The translations under genes and the position numbers were made by a program. The notes under the pieces were generated by a model. It saw only the letters and a list, made by a program, of their open reading frames with translations. It did not search any database and had not been told where the DNA came from. A DNA stretch of 64,000 nucleotides from Mucilaginibacter ginsenosidivorax. GTDB taxonomy: Bacteria > Bacteroidota > Bacteroidia > Sphingobacteriales > Sphingobacteriaceae. The stretch covers positions 6,386,001 to 6,450,000 of the forward strand of contig NZ_CP042437.1 in assembly GCF_007971525.1 (NCBI RefSeq), in the 5' to 3' direction. Positions 53,584 to 62,909 of the stretch are shown piece by piece. Position 1 is the stretch's first letter, and every line of letters starts with the position of its first letter.

Positions 53584-54536
53584 TACTGTACAATTTTAAC
53601 TTTAGCGGTATCGGCCAAACCGTAGTTGCCGCTGATGATAATTTTATCCTGGCCCGAAAATTTAGGCGATATGATCTCGACCCTGTCGCCGCTTTCAATG
53701 CCTTTTTTCACCGGAGTTTTCACAGCGGTGTTTGCATTAATCAATTTCATTACCCAAAACTCTGTTTGAGTTTCGTTTGATAAAATGGCCGAATTGGGCA
53801 GCGATATGGTATTTGTTTTAGCTGTTTTTACTATGCGCGCCCGTGCTACCAGGTTTTCGGGAATCTGGGTTGATGTATTTACCTTGATAACCACACCCTG
53901 GGTTTGTGATAACGTATCAACCGCGGGCATAAACGAGGCAACGTTGCCATTTAATTTGGTGCCGTCGGGCAGGGTAAGCAATACATCCTGGTTGTTTGAC
54001 ACAGATCCGCGTAATTCATACGGCAATTGCATAATAAATACAAAACTGCTCCTGTCGCTTATTACTGCCAGTTGTTCGCCGTCCTGCACATAATCGCCCA
54101 ATTGGTGATTTAACTGGGTAATGTAACCATGTTCAGATGCTTTGATTTTATTAACACCCGAGAATTTGAAAGTGGTATCTAATATATTAATGCTGTTGCC
54201 TATGCTTTGTGCTTCTTTGGTTTTTATAGTAAACAATACCTCGCCTTTATTTACATAATGCCCAATTTGCGCATTTACCTTTTGTATATAACCAATAGCG
54301 TTTGCCTTTACAAAGTTTTTTTGAAGGAAAGACGAGGTTGCGTTTAACTCAATATAATTGGTAAGCGAACTTTGGTCAATTGTGGTAACCTTTACCGGGG
54401 TTTCGGTTACGGGACCGGCTGCTTCGCCGGTATCGGCTGCGGGGGCGCTTCCTTTGCATGAACAATAAATTAATGCCACTGCTGCAATAATCAGGATGTT
54501 TTTTGAACGGGAATAGGCTGTAGGATATATTTTCAT
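53583..54536 (-). CDS. RND periplasmic adaptor (HlyD/MFP family) lipoprotein
   Basis: A 317-residue adaptor. Lipoprotein signal ends in LIYCSCKG (lipid Cys near residue 27). The lipoyl-like segment has AIGYIQKVNAQIGHYVNKG and the matching half HGYITQLNHQLGDYVQDG with a short hairpin between, then beta-barrel domains. It joins the RND pump to the TolC protein. It overlaps the RND gene by one base and follows the TolC-like gene by one base. Confidence 0.9.
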   Translation of the reverse strand: MKIYPTAYSRSKNILIIAAVALIYCSCKGSAPAADTGEAAGPVTETPVKVTTIDQSSLTNYIELNATSSFLQKNFVKANAIGYIQKVNAQIGHYVNKGEVLFTIKTKEAQSIGNSINILDTTFKFSGVNKIKASEHGYITQLNHQLGDYVQDGEQLAVISDRSSFVFIMQLPYELRGSVSNNQDVLLTLPDGTKLNGNVASFMPAVDTLSQTQGVVIKVNTSTQIPENLVARARIVKTAKTNTISLPNSAILSNETQTEFWVMKLINANTAVKTPVKKGIESGDRVEIISPKFSGQDKIIISGNYGLADTAKVKIVQ

Positions 54537-54537
54537 G

Positions 54538-55773
54538 TTATTTATTCCAGTAGTTTAGTTGGTTTACCAGCTGAAGCCTGGTTATAGTGGTTTGTGTAAG
54601 CAGGTTGGTTATAGTATAGTAGCTATTAACGGCCAGTATCAAATCGGCAATTTTTACGTCGCCGGTTTGCATCAATTGTGTATCAACTTTAATGAGGCTT
54701 TCGGCGTATTTTATCTGCTCTTTAATTTGGTTAATAAGGTTATCATTCTCATTTATCTGTTGGTTAAGCTGCGCTATTTGTTGCTGATATTGCGTTTTGA
54801 AAAAAGCCTTATTGGTAGCATGGGTCTCTTGTTGCAGCTTTAACTTTTTGTACATGAGTTTACGTTGCCCGCCATCATAAATAGGCATGGTAATGCTGAA
54901 ACCAATGCTGGTACCAAAGTTTTTATAAGGCTGCGCGCCAAAATCGGTATTAAAGCCGCCATCGGCAAAAATGTTGGCTTTGGGCCTGTAGCTAATGTCA
55001 ATCAAATCTCGTTGGTTAAGCAACCGCAAACTATCCGATTTAAATTGCCTGAAAAATATACTTTCAGATTCGGCAGCGGTTGCCGTTTTTTGAATCACCG
55101 GCTCGGCTATTTCTGCAGCACTGGTATCGGCCACACCGGCCAGGTAGCTAAGTGTTGCATAATCATTTTTATATTGTATTTGCGCCTGCGATAATTGCAG
55201 TTGCTGCTGTTTTAAAGTAACTAAAAAGGCAAGGTATTCACTTTGTTTGTAAACGTTATTGCGGGTAAGTTTTTTTAAAAAGCCCTCTTCTTCGGTAAGC
55301 AGCTTTACCACATCGGTATTAAATTTTACCTGCTGCAGGCTGCCGTAGGCGGTTATATATTGGGTAGTAATGGTTCTGTTTAAATCCTGAACCGACAGTA
55401 TGGTTGTGTTATTAACCGAGTCGCGCTGCAGGTTTATTCCGGCCAGTTGGGCGTTTAGGTTCCGTTTGCCAACAATTTGTTTGTTTACTCCCAGCAGTGC
55501 GCTAAAAGTTTGCACGTTGGTAATAGCCCCGGCGTACCCGTAACCACCAATAACCGGCGCAAAATATCCATTGCTGTTGGCATTTACCTGTGGTTTAAGC
55601 CCGGCCCGCAGCCTTAAGCTATCAATTTGCGTAGCAGCAAGCTGGTTGCGTAAATCCTTAAGTAAGGGACTGTTGTTTTTAGCAAGCTCTAAATAATGAT
55701 CGAGCGTGTATGTTTGTGCCCTGGCGGCGGTACAGGTAACTGTAAATAATAGAAGGCCGAAAAACCACTTCAT
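54538..55773 (-). CDS. TolC-like outer membrane efflux protein
   Basis: A 411-residue protein; the signal peptide ends near ARAQT (residue 20). The rest is helical with the outer membrane efflux protein repeats (YLELAKNNSPLLKDLRNQLAATQ near the start; GGQRKLMYKKLKLQQETHA later). It forms the outer-membrane exit duct for the RND pump. It is the first gene of the operon. Confidence 0.9.
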   Translation of the reverse strand: MKWFFGLLLFTVTCTAARAQTYTLDHYLELAKNNSPLLKDLRNQLAATQIDSLRLRAGLKPQVNANSNGYFAPVIGGYGYAGAITNVQTFSALLGVNKQIVGKRNLNAQLAGINLQRDSVNNTTILSVQDLNRTITTQYITAYGSLQQVKFNTDVVKLLTEEEGFLKKLTRNNVYKQSEYLAFLVTLKQQQLQLSQAQIQYKNDYATLSYLAGVADTSAAEIAEPVIQKTATAAESESIFFRQFKSDSLRLLNQRDLIDISYRPKANIFADGGFNTDFGAQPYKNFGTSIGFSITMPIYDGGQRKLMYKKLKLQQETHATNKAFFKTQYQQQIAQLNQQINENDNLINQIKEQIKYAESLIKVDTQLMQTGDVKIADLILAVNSYYTITNLLTQTTITRLQLVNQLNYWNK

Positions 55774-56103
55774 TAACTAATGTATAAGTTCATTTAAACA
55801 TAGCTAAAGTATTGCATAAATCTGTAATAATTTAGGATGGTAACAGTCTGTTTACGTTTGCGCAGCGTATTTTCCATGGTAATTTATGAATAAGAAATTT
55901 AACAGTTTATTTGTTTAGTTATAAAAGGCTGTCTGAAATGATAAGCCGGGTAACAAGGCGGGTATTTGATATAGATATGGGTAGTGCCTGCAGCACTTTC
56001 ACAACTGTTTAAATAGTCCACGGGTTAAAACCCGTGGCTATAATATGTTTCGGGCCGATGGCCCTTAGCGGCAAAAGCCAAAAACTTATAAAAACTTTTT
56101 ATA
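55774..56103. other. Intergenic region with a palindromic repeat
   Basis: About 330 bases between the efflux operon and the kinase. CCACGGGTT (56,018-56,026) and AACCCGTGG (56,029-56,037) form a hairpin in a GTAGTGCCTGCAGCACTTT-to-GGCCGATGGCCCTT segment related to 37,860-37,960. The efflux promoter should lie within the first 100 bases, but I do not assign it. Confidence 0.65.
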
Positions 56104-57351
56104 TCAAAAAAACATACAAAAGGTGTGGTATGGTTTTGAATACCGGTAGGTGAGCGAAAAATTAAGACTCTGGCAAATTTGTTTGCTGATGGTAAGCCCA
56201 AGTCCGCTGCCATCAGACTGGGCTGACTTATGAAAACGGGTAAATATTTTGTCCACGTCCAGGGGTTCGTCGGCGCCCGTATTTTTAATAGTTAATGCTG
56301 CTGTGGTCAGGTCAATCACAATTTCGCCGCCTGCATGATTGTGCCGCACGGCATTAATGATCAGGTTATTTAATAAAATTTCAATAAGGTACCTGCTTCC
56401 CGAAATTTCTTTGTCCTCCAGCCGGGCGGTTACCGTAATTTGTTTATCCGCAAAAATATCTTCCATCTGTAGCAGCATTTCATCAATTAACTGTTTAAGG
56501 TTGATGGTTTGCTGATCTGTAAGCAAGCGGTTTTCTATTTTTACCAACAGTAATAACGATTGATTAAGCCGGCTTAACCGGGCTACTGCGCTATACAGGT
56601 CATTAAGTAGTTTGCTTTGCCTGTCGTTAAAGTTTTCGGATTGTATTAAGGTATCTAATTTGGAGTTGATGACGGCAATGGGCGTAAGTAATTCGTGCGA
56701 TGCATTTTCGGTAAATGTTTTAAGCTCTTTATAATCATGCTTTGCCCTGATGGTCATGGCCGTGGCTGCCTGGTTTAAATCGGCAAACTCATCAATGCGG
56801 GTTTCGGTTTGGGTAATTTCTTTATTATCAGTGATGTTAAATAGTTTCATCTCCTTTAAAATGGCATGGAACGGCTGCCAAAGGCGATTTAGAATAAGCC
56901 TGTTGGCAACAAGCAATACCAGTAATAAAAACAAAATCAATCCAAAAGTTATGGTGAAGATAATCTGGATCAGGTCTTCAGTTTCTACCTTCGATTCAAC
57001 GATCAGGATTTTATAGTATTTGCCGTTAACCGTAATTGAGCTGATAAGCCCGCGACCGGATTCAACTTCGTCCTTATCTTTTTTATATAGGGTGTCAATA
57101 AATTCGCGCGTAACGGAATTGGGGGCTGCCGAGGTAAAGCTTATCTGCTGATCTTTAGATTCAAAAACCTGGGGGAGTTGTTTGTTGAGTTTTACGTAAT
57201 CAAAAACTTCATCCTCCTCAACCTTTAAAGATTTATCGGCCTGGTCAATTAATATCCAACTGATGGCCTGGTAGTATATAATGCCCGTTATAAGCATTAC
57301 TGCTATAGTGGTAACAATATTTACCCGGTTATATAAGGTGATAAGTTTCAT
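56104..57351 (-). CDS. Sensor histidine kinase
   Basis: A 415-residue membrane kinase. Helices at about 10-32 and 133-155 flank a periplasmic sensor of about 100 residues. The HisKA H-box is ASHELLTPIAVINSKL near 217-232, the N-box LNNLIINAVRHN and the G-box SDGSGLGLTISKQI. It phosphorylates the OmpR-like regulator, whose gene overlaps it by four bases. The tandem gene order and closeness suggest it controls the efflux operon downstream (inference). Confidence 0.9.
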   Translation of the reverse strand: MKLITLYNRVNIVTTIAVMLITGIIYYQAISWILIDQADKSLKVEEDEVFDYVKLNKQLPQVFESKDQQISFTSAAPNSVTREFIDTLYKKDKDEVESGRGLISSITVNGKYYKILIVESKVETEDLIQIIFTITFGLILFLLLVLLVANRLILNRLWQPFHAILKEMKLFNITDNKEITQTETRIDEFADLNQAATAMTIRAKHDYKELKTFTENASHELLTPIAVINSKLDTLIQSENFNDRQSKLLNDLYSAVARLSRLNQSLLLLVKIENRLLTDQQTINLKQLIDEMLLQMEDIFADKQITVTARLEDKEISGSRYLIEILLNNLIINAVRHNHAGGEIVIDLTTAALTIKNTGADEPLDVDKIFTRFHKSAQSDGSGLGLTISKQICQSLNFSLTYRYSKPYHTFCMFF

Positions 57352-58025
57352 TGCCCGGCAAATTTATAGCCCATGCCGTAAGCCGCCTGGATATAATCGT
57401 TGGCGCCGGCTTCTACCAGCTTTTTGCGGATATTTTTAATGTGCGAGTAGATGAAATCGAAATTGTCGGCTAAATCGATGCCGTCGCCCCAAAGATGCTC
57501 GGCTATGGCATTTTTTGATACTACTTTGCCTTTGTTGGCAATAAAATAAATAAGCAGCGCAAACTCTTTACGGGTAAATTTAAGCGACTTGTCATGCACG
57601 CTCACCGTTTTGGCTTGCAAATCGATGCTGATTTCGTTAAAAGTAAGCAGGTTGCTGCCGTTATACATTTTACGCCTGATAATGGCCGATACCCTTGCCT
57701 TAAGCTCCGACAGGTGAAAGGGCTTTACCAGGTAATCATCGGCGCCCAGATCCAGGCCCTGCAAGCGGTCGTCAAGGGAGTTTTTTGCCGATATAATGAG
57801 CACGCCATCCTGATGATTATTGTCTTTTAACCGTTTAAGTATATTGATACCATTGCCGCCGGGCAGGGTAATATCAAGCAAAATGCAGTCGTAACTATAC
57901 ATTTCTATTTTGGAAATGGCTGCGGAGTAGGTAGCGGCGGTTTCGCAAATATTCCCCGCCTCGGTAAAGTACTCTTCAATACTCTCGCGCAGGCCTTCTT
58001 CGTCTTCAATGATTAGTAGCTTCAT
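57348..58025 (-). CDS. OmpR family response regulator
   Basis: A 225-residue transcription factor. The receiver has the phosphoacceptor Asp in DCILLDITLPGG near residue 52, ISAKNS (Ser) and the Lys of YLVKPFHL. The C-terminal winged helix includes LKFTRKEFALLIYFI and YGMGYKF. It is the first gene of the two-component operon. Upstream of its start lie the locus G repeat words. Confidence 0.93.
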   Translation of the reverse strand: MKLLIIEDEEGLRESIEEYFTEAGNICETAATYSAAISKIEMYSYDCILLDITLPGGNGINILKRLKDNNHQDGVLIISAKNSLDDRLQGLDLGADDYLVKPFHLSELKARVSAIIRRKMYNGSNLLTFNEISIDLQAKTVSVHDKSLKFTRKEFALLIYFIANKGKVVSKNAIAEHLWGDGIDLADNFDFIYSHIKNIRKKLVEAGANDYIQAAYGMGYKFAGQ

Positions 58026-58026
58026 T

Positions 58027-58280
58027 AGGTTGTACGTTGTGCTTTATGTTATACGTTGTACGTTTTAAGTTGTACGTTGCGCATTCATTATAATATATAA
58101 TGCAATTATGTAAAGTTAGTAGCCCAATTTGTATACATTTTGGATTTGAACAAATTTACTACAGGTTTGTGAAGCAAATTAGCCTATTAATTGTTGATAA
58201 TTTACAAAAACGTACAACGTATAACTTTCAATCTACAACTTAATTGTTGATAATTTAAAAACGTACAACGTATAACTTAA
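58027..58280. repeat. Inverted GTACAACGTATAAC words, locus G
   Basis: GTTATACGTTGTACGTTTT at 58,048-58,066 is the exact reverse complement of AAAACGTACAACGTATAAC at 58,207-58,225 and again at 58,258-58,276. The right-hand array plus its spacer (TAATTGTTGATAATTTA...) is duplicated. The block lies between the response-regulator start and the EamA gene. Confidence 0.88.
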
Positions 58281-58293
58281 AACCCAAAAAACT

Positions 58294-58707
58294 ATGTGGT
58301 GGATTTACGCTCTATTATCGGCATTGTTTGCCGCGTTAACTGCAATATTTGCCAAAATAGGCATTAAAGGAGTAGATACCGACCTGGCAACCGCCATCCG
58401 TACCGTGGTTATTCTGATACTTGCCTGGGCCATTGTGTTGTTTAAGGGTAGTAACCAGGGTATAAGTGGTTTAACCAAAACCAACTGGACATTTCTGATT
58501 CTGTCCGGCTGTGCTACCGGCCTGTCGTGGATTTGCTATTTCAGGGCCTTACAGTTGGGCAAAGTATCGCAGGTAGCCCCGGTTGATAAGTTAAGCGTTG
58601 CGCTGGCCATTGTATTGGCTGTAGTATTTTTAGGCGAGCCGCTGACGTTGAAGAACGGGATAGGGGCCTTATTGATTATAGCGGGAACTTTGGTGCTGAT
58701 ATTTTAA
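58294..58707 (+). CDS. EamA/DMT-family half-size transporter
   Basis: A 137-residue membrane protein with four or five helices, a single EamA domain instead of the usual two: ALTAIFAKIGIKGVDTDLAT near residues 15-35 and SVALAIVLAVVFLGEPLTLKNG near 100-121. It should act as a dimer like other small DMT proteins. The substrate is unknown. Repeats border both ends of the gene. Confidence 0.85.
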   Translation: MWWIYALLSALFAALTAIFAKIGIKGVDTDLATAIRTVVILILAWAIVLFKGSNQGISGLTKTNWTFLILSGCATGLSWICYFRALQLGKVSQVAPVDKLSVALAIVLAVVFLGEPLTLKNGIGALLIIAGTLVLIF

Positions 58708-58856
58708 AAGAGAATCAAAAGTTAAGAGTCAAGAATCAAGGTTGAAGCAGCAAGTTAACCAATGTCAACCCGCGCTTAAGACAGAAGCGGAAAACTTAGC
58801 GAATGTCGCCAGTTCTTTTCGTCTTAACGCTTAATTCTAACCTCTTGATTCATATT
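58708..58856. repeat. TCAAGAATCAAG words after the EamA gene, locus H
   Basis: Forward words AAGAGAATC and GTCAAGAATCAAG lie at about 58,708-58,741, and a weaker reverse arm with CCTCTTGATTCAT lies near 58,843. The word is shared with loci F (43,680-43,713) and I (62,701-62,831). The pairing is partial here. Confidence 0.55.
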
Positions 58857-58966
58857 CATTGTAACAAATTTGAAAGAATTAACCTTAATGTAACAATAAC
58901 ACAACAAATCAGAATTTATCCAATGTTTGTCTTCAAATTCGCACCCAAATGAGCGATTTTAAGATA

Positions 58967-61438
58967 ATGAAGACCCGATATATACTACTACTTTTATTTG
59001 TACTGGTTACCATAAACGCCTGGGCACAGGCGCCTGCCCCCAAAGGCAAAATAAGCGGCAAGGTTACCGATGCCGCTACAAAACAACCCGTTGACTATGC
59101 TACCATATCTGTTTATAAACAAGGTGTGGCAGCTCCGTTTAATGGCATTAGCACGGACCCGAAAGGTAATTTTACTGTAGATCAGATTCCGCCGGGCGAA
59201 TACCGCATTACCGCCGACTTTTTGGGTTACCAGCGTACTACAGTTGACCATGTAATAGTTAAAGCCGGCGGTACTACCAACCTGGGCGAGGTGTTGCTGT
59301 CGCCAAACACCCACCAGTTAAAAGATGTAACGGTTACAGCTACTACCCCTACGGTTCAAAACAAAATTGATAAAATGGTATACAACCCTCAAAACGACCT
59401 GAGTGCGCAGGGTGGTGTTGCTATAGATATCCTTAAAAAGGTACCGCAAATTACCGTTGATATTGATGGTAATGTGGAGTTACAGGGTAATGCCAATATC
59501 CGGTTTTTAATAAATGGCAAACCATCCAGCATATTTGGCGCCAGCCTTGCCGATGCCCTGGCCAGCATCCCCGCCAGCCAGATCAAAAGTATTGAGGTGG
59601 TTACCAGTCCCGGTGCTAAGTACGATGCCGCAGGTACAGGTGGTATCATTAATATTATTTTAAAAGATAGCCGGGTTGAGGGTGTAAACGGCAGCGTTAA
59701 CTTATCGGCCGGAACGCGCCGCGAAAACGGATCATTTAACCTGAACATGCGTAAAGGTAATTTTGGAGTTAACGCGTTTTTTAGCGGTAATGCGCAGATA
59801 AACAGCAACGCACCCAATACAAGCAACCGTACATCCACAGACGGACTTGGAAACACTACCACTCTTTTTCAGCAGGGCAGTAATAATTTTAAACGTAACG
59901 GTTACCAATCGGGGTTAAACTTTACCTGGAACATTAGCAAACACGATGATCTTACCGCGTCGGTGGGCTTTAACCACTTTGGTAACCATGGCAGCGGCTT
60001 AACCAACCAGGACGAAAATAAAGTGGACCCGAACGGAATAGAACTTTCTGATATCAAAACCCTGCGCACATCAAGCAGTAAGTTTAGCGGTACATCAACA
60101 GATGTGAGCCTGGCCTACAAAAAAACGTTTGAGAAAGAAGGGCAGGAGCTTGATATATTATATTCATCGAGCTTTGGCAATAATAGTTTTAGTTCGTCGC
60201 AACTGTTACAGAACTTACAGGCCGGAACTATACCTACCGGTATTACCAATAATAATCCGGGTAAGGATAAGGAAACCAACATCTCGGTTGATTACACGCA
60301 TCCTGTAAGCAAAAATTTTACAATTGAAACGGGTGGTAAGCTTGATTTTAACCACATTAACAACAATGTAGTTACCGATACCTTGTTAAACGGTGCCAAC
60401 GTGCCCAACTATAACCAAACCTATGGTTTTACTTATGACCGAAAAATTTATGCTTACTATTTATCGTTAACTACTTCGGTATTCAATAACTTTTTAGATA
60501 TCAAGGCTGGGTTAAGAGATGAATATACAGTAACCACTGCCGACTTTAAAAATACCAATATCCCCAATTACAACATATTAGTACCATCATTGGTGTTCTC
60601 GCATAAAATAAGCGAATCGCAATCGGTTAAATTAAGTTATACCCGCAGGATTGAGCGCCCGGATTATGGCGACCTGAACCCTTTTCTTAACATCAGCGAC
60701 ACGCACAACATAAGCACCGGCGATCCTAACCTGAAACCGGAACGTGGCGATAATTTTGAATTGGGTTACAATAAATCGTTTGATGGTGGTGCCAACATTA
60801 ATATAGCCGCGTTTTACCGTAAAAACACTGATGACTTGCAGCGCTTTACCACTTTTTATGATACTTTAACAATTGATGGCAGCACCTATACCAATGTATC
60901 GTTAACAAAGCGGTATAATCTCGGTTCTGAGGAGCGTGAGGGTGTTAACATTTACGCGTCGGTACCTATCACTAAAGCATTTAACCTGCGCACCAACATG
61001 ATTTTTTCGAACCGTACCAGCAACAACCCGGGCAGCCCAAGTGTTAGTGGTTTTACTTATCGCTTAAATTTAAATGCCCAGTACAACTTTGGTCATGATT
61101 TAAGCGCCGAGTTTTTTGGTAACTATAATTCATCACAAAGAAGCATCCAGGGAACGCAGCCTAAATTTGTGTTTTACAACATTGCCATGCGTAAAATGTT
61201 CATGAACAAAAAGGCAAGTATTGGCCTTACTGCATCAAATCCGTTTGCCAAATATGTAAGCCAAAGTTCCACCACATATGGTACCGGCTTTAATCAAACC
61301 AATATCCGGTATGTACCCATACAATCTTTCGGCATAAGCCTGAGCTATAAATTTGGCAAGCTTGAATTTAAAAAAGACAGAGAGAAAGATGATAATGGCG
61401 GCAAGCAAGATGATATGCCTGCTGATAAAGGGAAGTAA
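58967..61438 (+). CDS. TonB-dependent receptor-like outer membrane protein
   Basis: An 823-residue protein; the signal peptide ends near AWAQ. Residues 30-110 are a carboxypeptidase-regulatory-like domain (GKISGKVTDAATKQPVDYA), followed by a plug (LKKVPQITVDIDGNVELQGN, GAKYDAAGTGGIINIILK) and a beta-barrel with aromatic strand ends. It belongs to the outer membrane beta-barrel branch of TonB-dependent receptors. The ATG at 58,967 suits the signal peptide; 58,949 is an alternative. No SusD partner is next to it, so the ligand is unknown. Confidence 0.87.
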   Translation: MKTRYILLLLFVLVTINAWAQAPAPKGKISGKVTDAATKQPVDYATISVYKQGVAAPFNGISTDPKGNFTVDQIPPGEYRITADFLGYQRTTVDHVIVKAGGTTNLGEVLLSPNTHQLKDVTVTATTPTVQNKIDKMVYNPQNDLSAQGGVAIDILKKVPQITVDIDGNVELQGNANIRFLINGKPSSIFGASLADALASIPASQIKSIEVVTSPGAKYDAAGTGGIINIILKDSRVEGVNGSVNLSAGTRRENGSFNLNMRKGNFGVNAFFSGNAQINSNAPNTSNRTSTDGLGNTTTLFQQGSNNFKRNGYQSGLNFTWNISKHDDLTASVGFNHFGNHGSGLTNQDENKVDPNGIELSDIKTLRTSSSKFSGTSTDVSLAYKKTFEKEGQELDILYSSSFGNNSFSSSQLLQNLQAGTIPTGITNNNPGKDKETNISVDYTHPVSKNFTIETGGKLDFNHINNNVVTDTLLNGANVPNYNQTYGFTYDRKIYAYYLSLTTSVFNNFLDIKAGLRDEYTVTTADFKNTNIPNYNILVPSLVFSHKISESQSVKLSYTRRIERPDYGDLNPFLNISDTHNISTGDPNLKPERGDNFELGYNKSFDGGANINIAAFYRKNTDDLQRFTTFYDTLTIDGSTYTNVSLTKRYNLGSEEREGVNIYASVPITKAFNLRTNMIFSNRTSNNPGSPSVSGFTYRLNLNAQYNFGHDLSAEFFGNYNSSQRSIQGTQPKFVFYNIAMRKMFMNKKASIGLTASNPFAKYVSQSSTTYGTGFNQTNIRYVPIQSFGISLSYKFGKLEFKKDREKDDNGGKQDDMPADKGK

Positions 61439-61440
61439 AA

Positions 61441-61577
61441 GCCTCACCTAAATCCTCTCCAAAGGAGAGGACTTTTGATTTGCATATCAAATAAAAGAGC
61501 GATGAATTATAAACTCATCGCTCTTTTTGCAAATCTTTTTTATCTCCCTCTCCTTTGGAGAGGGCCGGGGTGAGGCC
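61441..61577. repeat. Nested CCTCTCC palindrome with internal terminator
   Basis: CCTCTCC-AAAGGAGAGG (from 61,453) and CCCTCTCCTTTGGAGAGGG (about 61,547-61,565) are small palindromes inside the outer arms GCCTCACC and GGTGAGGC. Their middle holds a separate terminator. The block is shared by converging genes. Confidence 0.8.
61493..61527. terminator. Bidirectional terminator
   Basis: AAAAGAGCGATGA (61,493-61,505) pairs with TCATCGCTCTTTT (61,515-61,527), 13 bp, with A and T runs on either side. Confidence 0.85.
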
Positions 61578-62206
61578 TATCCGTTCTTTATCAAAATGCT
61601 TTCAATAATCAGAGTGGCATCTTCGCAGCTATCAGTTGCCGTTTCCATCGCCATAAAAACATCTGTGTATTTTATAAGTTGTATGGCATCGGTTTCGTTG
61701 GCCAGTAAATCGGCAAATGCTTCATTGTAAACAGTATCGGCCTGGTATTCCAGTTGTTTGATGCTGTTACAAATTTCGAAAATATGTGCCGAATTACCCA
61801 GGTTATTCATGGCCTTAACGGCACTTTCAAGCGCTTGTGTAGTTTGCAGGATAAGATTAGCAAGATTGATAATAGGAGGGGTTATTTTAGGTACATCATA
61901 CAGGTTTATCCTACGCGATGCCATAGCTATGCTATCTGCCACGTCATCAATGGCTGCCGCAAGTTCGCACATATCTTTACGCTGAAAGGGAGATATAAGC
62001 GTACGTCCCGATTCGGTAAACACCTGGTGTGTAATTTCGTAACTTTTTGTTTTTAGCTTATCAATGTGTGTAAACTGAAATTTTTGCTCGTAGGTATCAG
62101 TGGAGTTCACCGCGGTATTAAGCAGGGTTGCCATTTGAGTGGCATTGTCAACCGCCCGGTTAAATAAATCATAAAAAACCTGGTTTGAGTTGGGGAATAT
62201 CGACAT
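61577..62206 (-). CDS. DUF47 family PhoU-like protein
   Basis: A 209-residue helical protein of the DUF47/PhoU-like family, often the regulator of a neighbouring PiT phosphate transporter. ITHQVFTESGRTLISPFQRKD and the acidic metal-site pattern AAAIDDVADSIAMAS near residues 80-95 match the family. No PiT gene lies directly upstream in this window, which is less usual. The gene faces the receptor gene across the repeat. Confidence 0.85.
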   Translation of the reverse strand: MSIFPNSNQVFYDLFNRAVDNATQMATLLNTAVNSTDTYEQKFQFTHIDKLKTKSYEITHQVFTESGRTLISPFQRKDMCELAAAIDDVADSIAMASRRINLYDVPKITPPIINLANLILQTTQALESAVKAMNNLGNSAHIFEICNSIKQLEYQADTVYNEAFADLLANETDAIQLIKYTDVFMAMETATDSCEDATLIIESILIKNG

Positions 62207-62495
62207 CTATTGAAATTTTTTATGATACTTTTTAAGTAAAAATCAATTTAACAGTGTGTATACTAACTGTTTAGTATATGCTGGCTGTTTTTATTTTCGT
62301 GGCTAAATGTAACCATTAATTTGCAGCAATAGGTCACGGAATTGTTAATCCAATGTTAATTAAATGTTATCAAATTATTGGCACTGTACCTGGCCGTTAA
62401 ATAAATTTCACCGGCAAAAAAAGCTATGTAACATTTACTGTTTTTTAAAACAATAACACCATAATATATATTACATTAATATTAAGTAAACCGTT

Positions 62496-62699
62496 ATGAA
62501 ACCCGCTGATAAACATTATAAATTCATAAACAGTAAAACTGGTTATGCAATTTATTACCACTCCCTAAGCAGCGACCTCAACGCCACAGAGATCAAAAAT
62601 CAACTGCAGGACATTAAAGCCCGTGTGGCCATACAAAATGGCATTTACCTGGAAACTGTATATTGGGAAGAGATAAAGGAAAATGCCGAAATACAGTAG
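62496..62699 (+). CDS. Small hypothetical protein
   Basis: A 67-residue soluble protein (KFINSKTGYAIYYHSLSSDL near the start) without a known family. The ATG follows 290 bases of AT-rich sequence with no other gene, which may hold its promoter. A repeat arm begins directly after its stop, as for several other genes here. The reading frame composition is normal. Confidence 0.5.
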   Translation: MKPADKHYKFINSKTGYAIYYHSLSSDLNATEIKNQLQDIKARVAIQNGIYLETVYWEEIKENAEIQ

Positions 62700-62700
62700 T

Positions 62701-62831
62701 AGAGTCAAGAAGCAAGAATCAAGAAAAGAATTGGCACGTAGATTATCCGATTTCAATAAAACATTGGCCCACGAACAAAATATTTAGGTTTGAGCATTTT
62801 GCGCTTGTCTTGATTCTTGGCTCTTGACTCT
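62701..62831. repeat. Inverted pair of TCAAGAATCAAGA words, locus I
   Basis: A 24-base arm at 62,701-62,724 (AGAGTCAAGA to AATCAAGA) matches the reverse complement of 62,808-62,831 at 22 of 24 positions, with about 83 bases between. It begins two bases after the small gene's stop. Confidence 0.85.
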
Positions 62832-62909
62832 TATTTTATTTGTTTTGTGCGGTTAATTGAGGTATATTTAATCACCAATTTAAATCACCTCTTTTTAAAC
62901 ACTTCCCGC

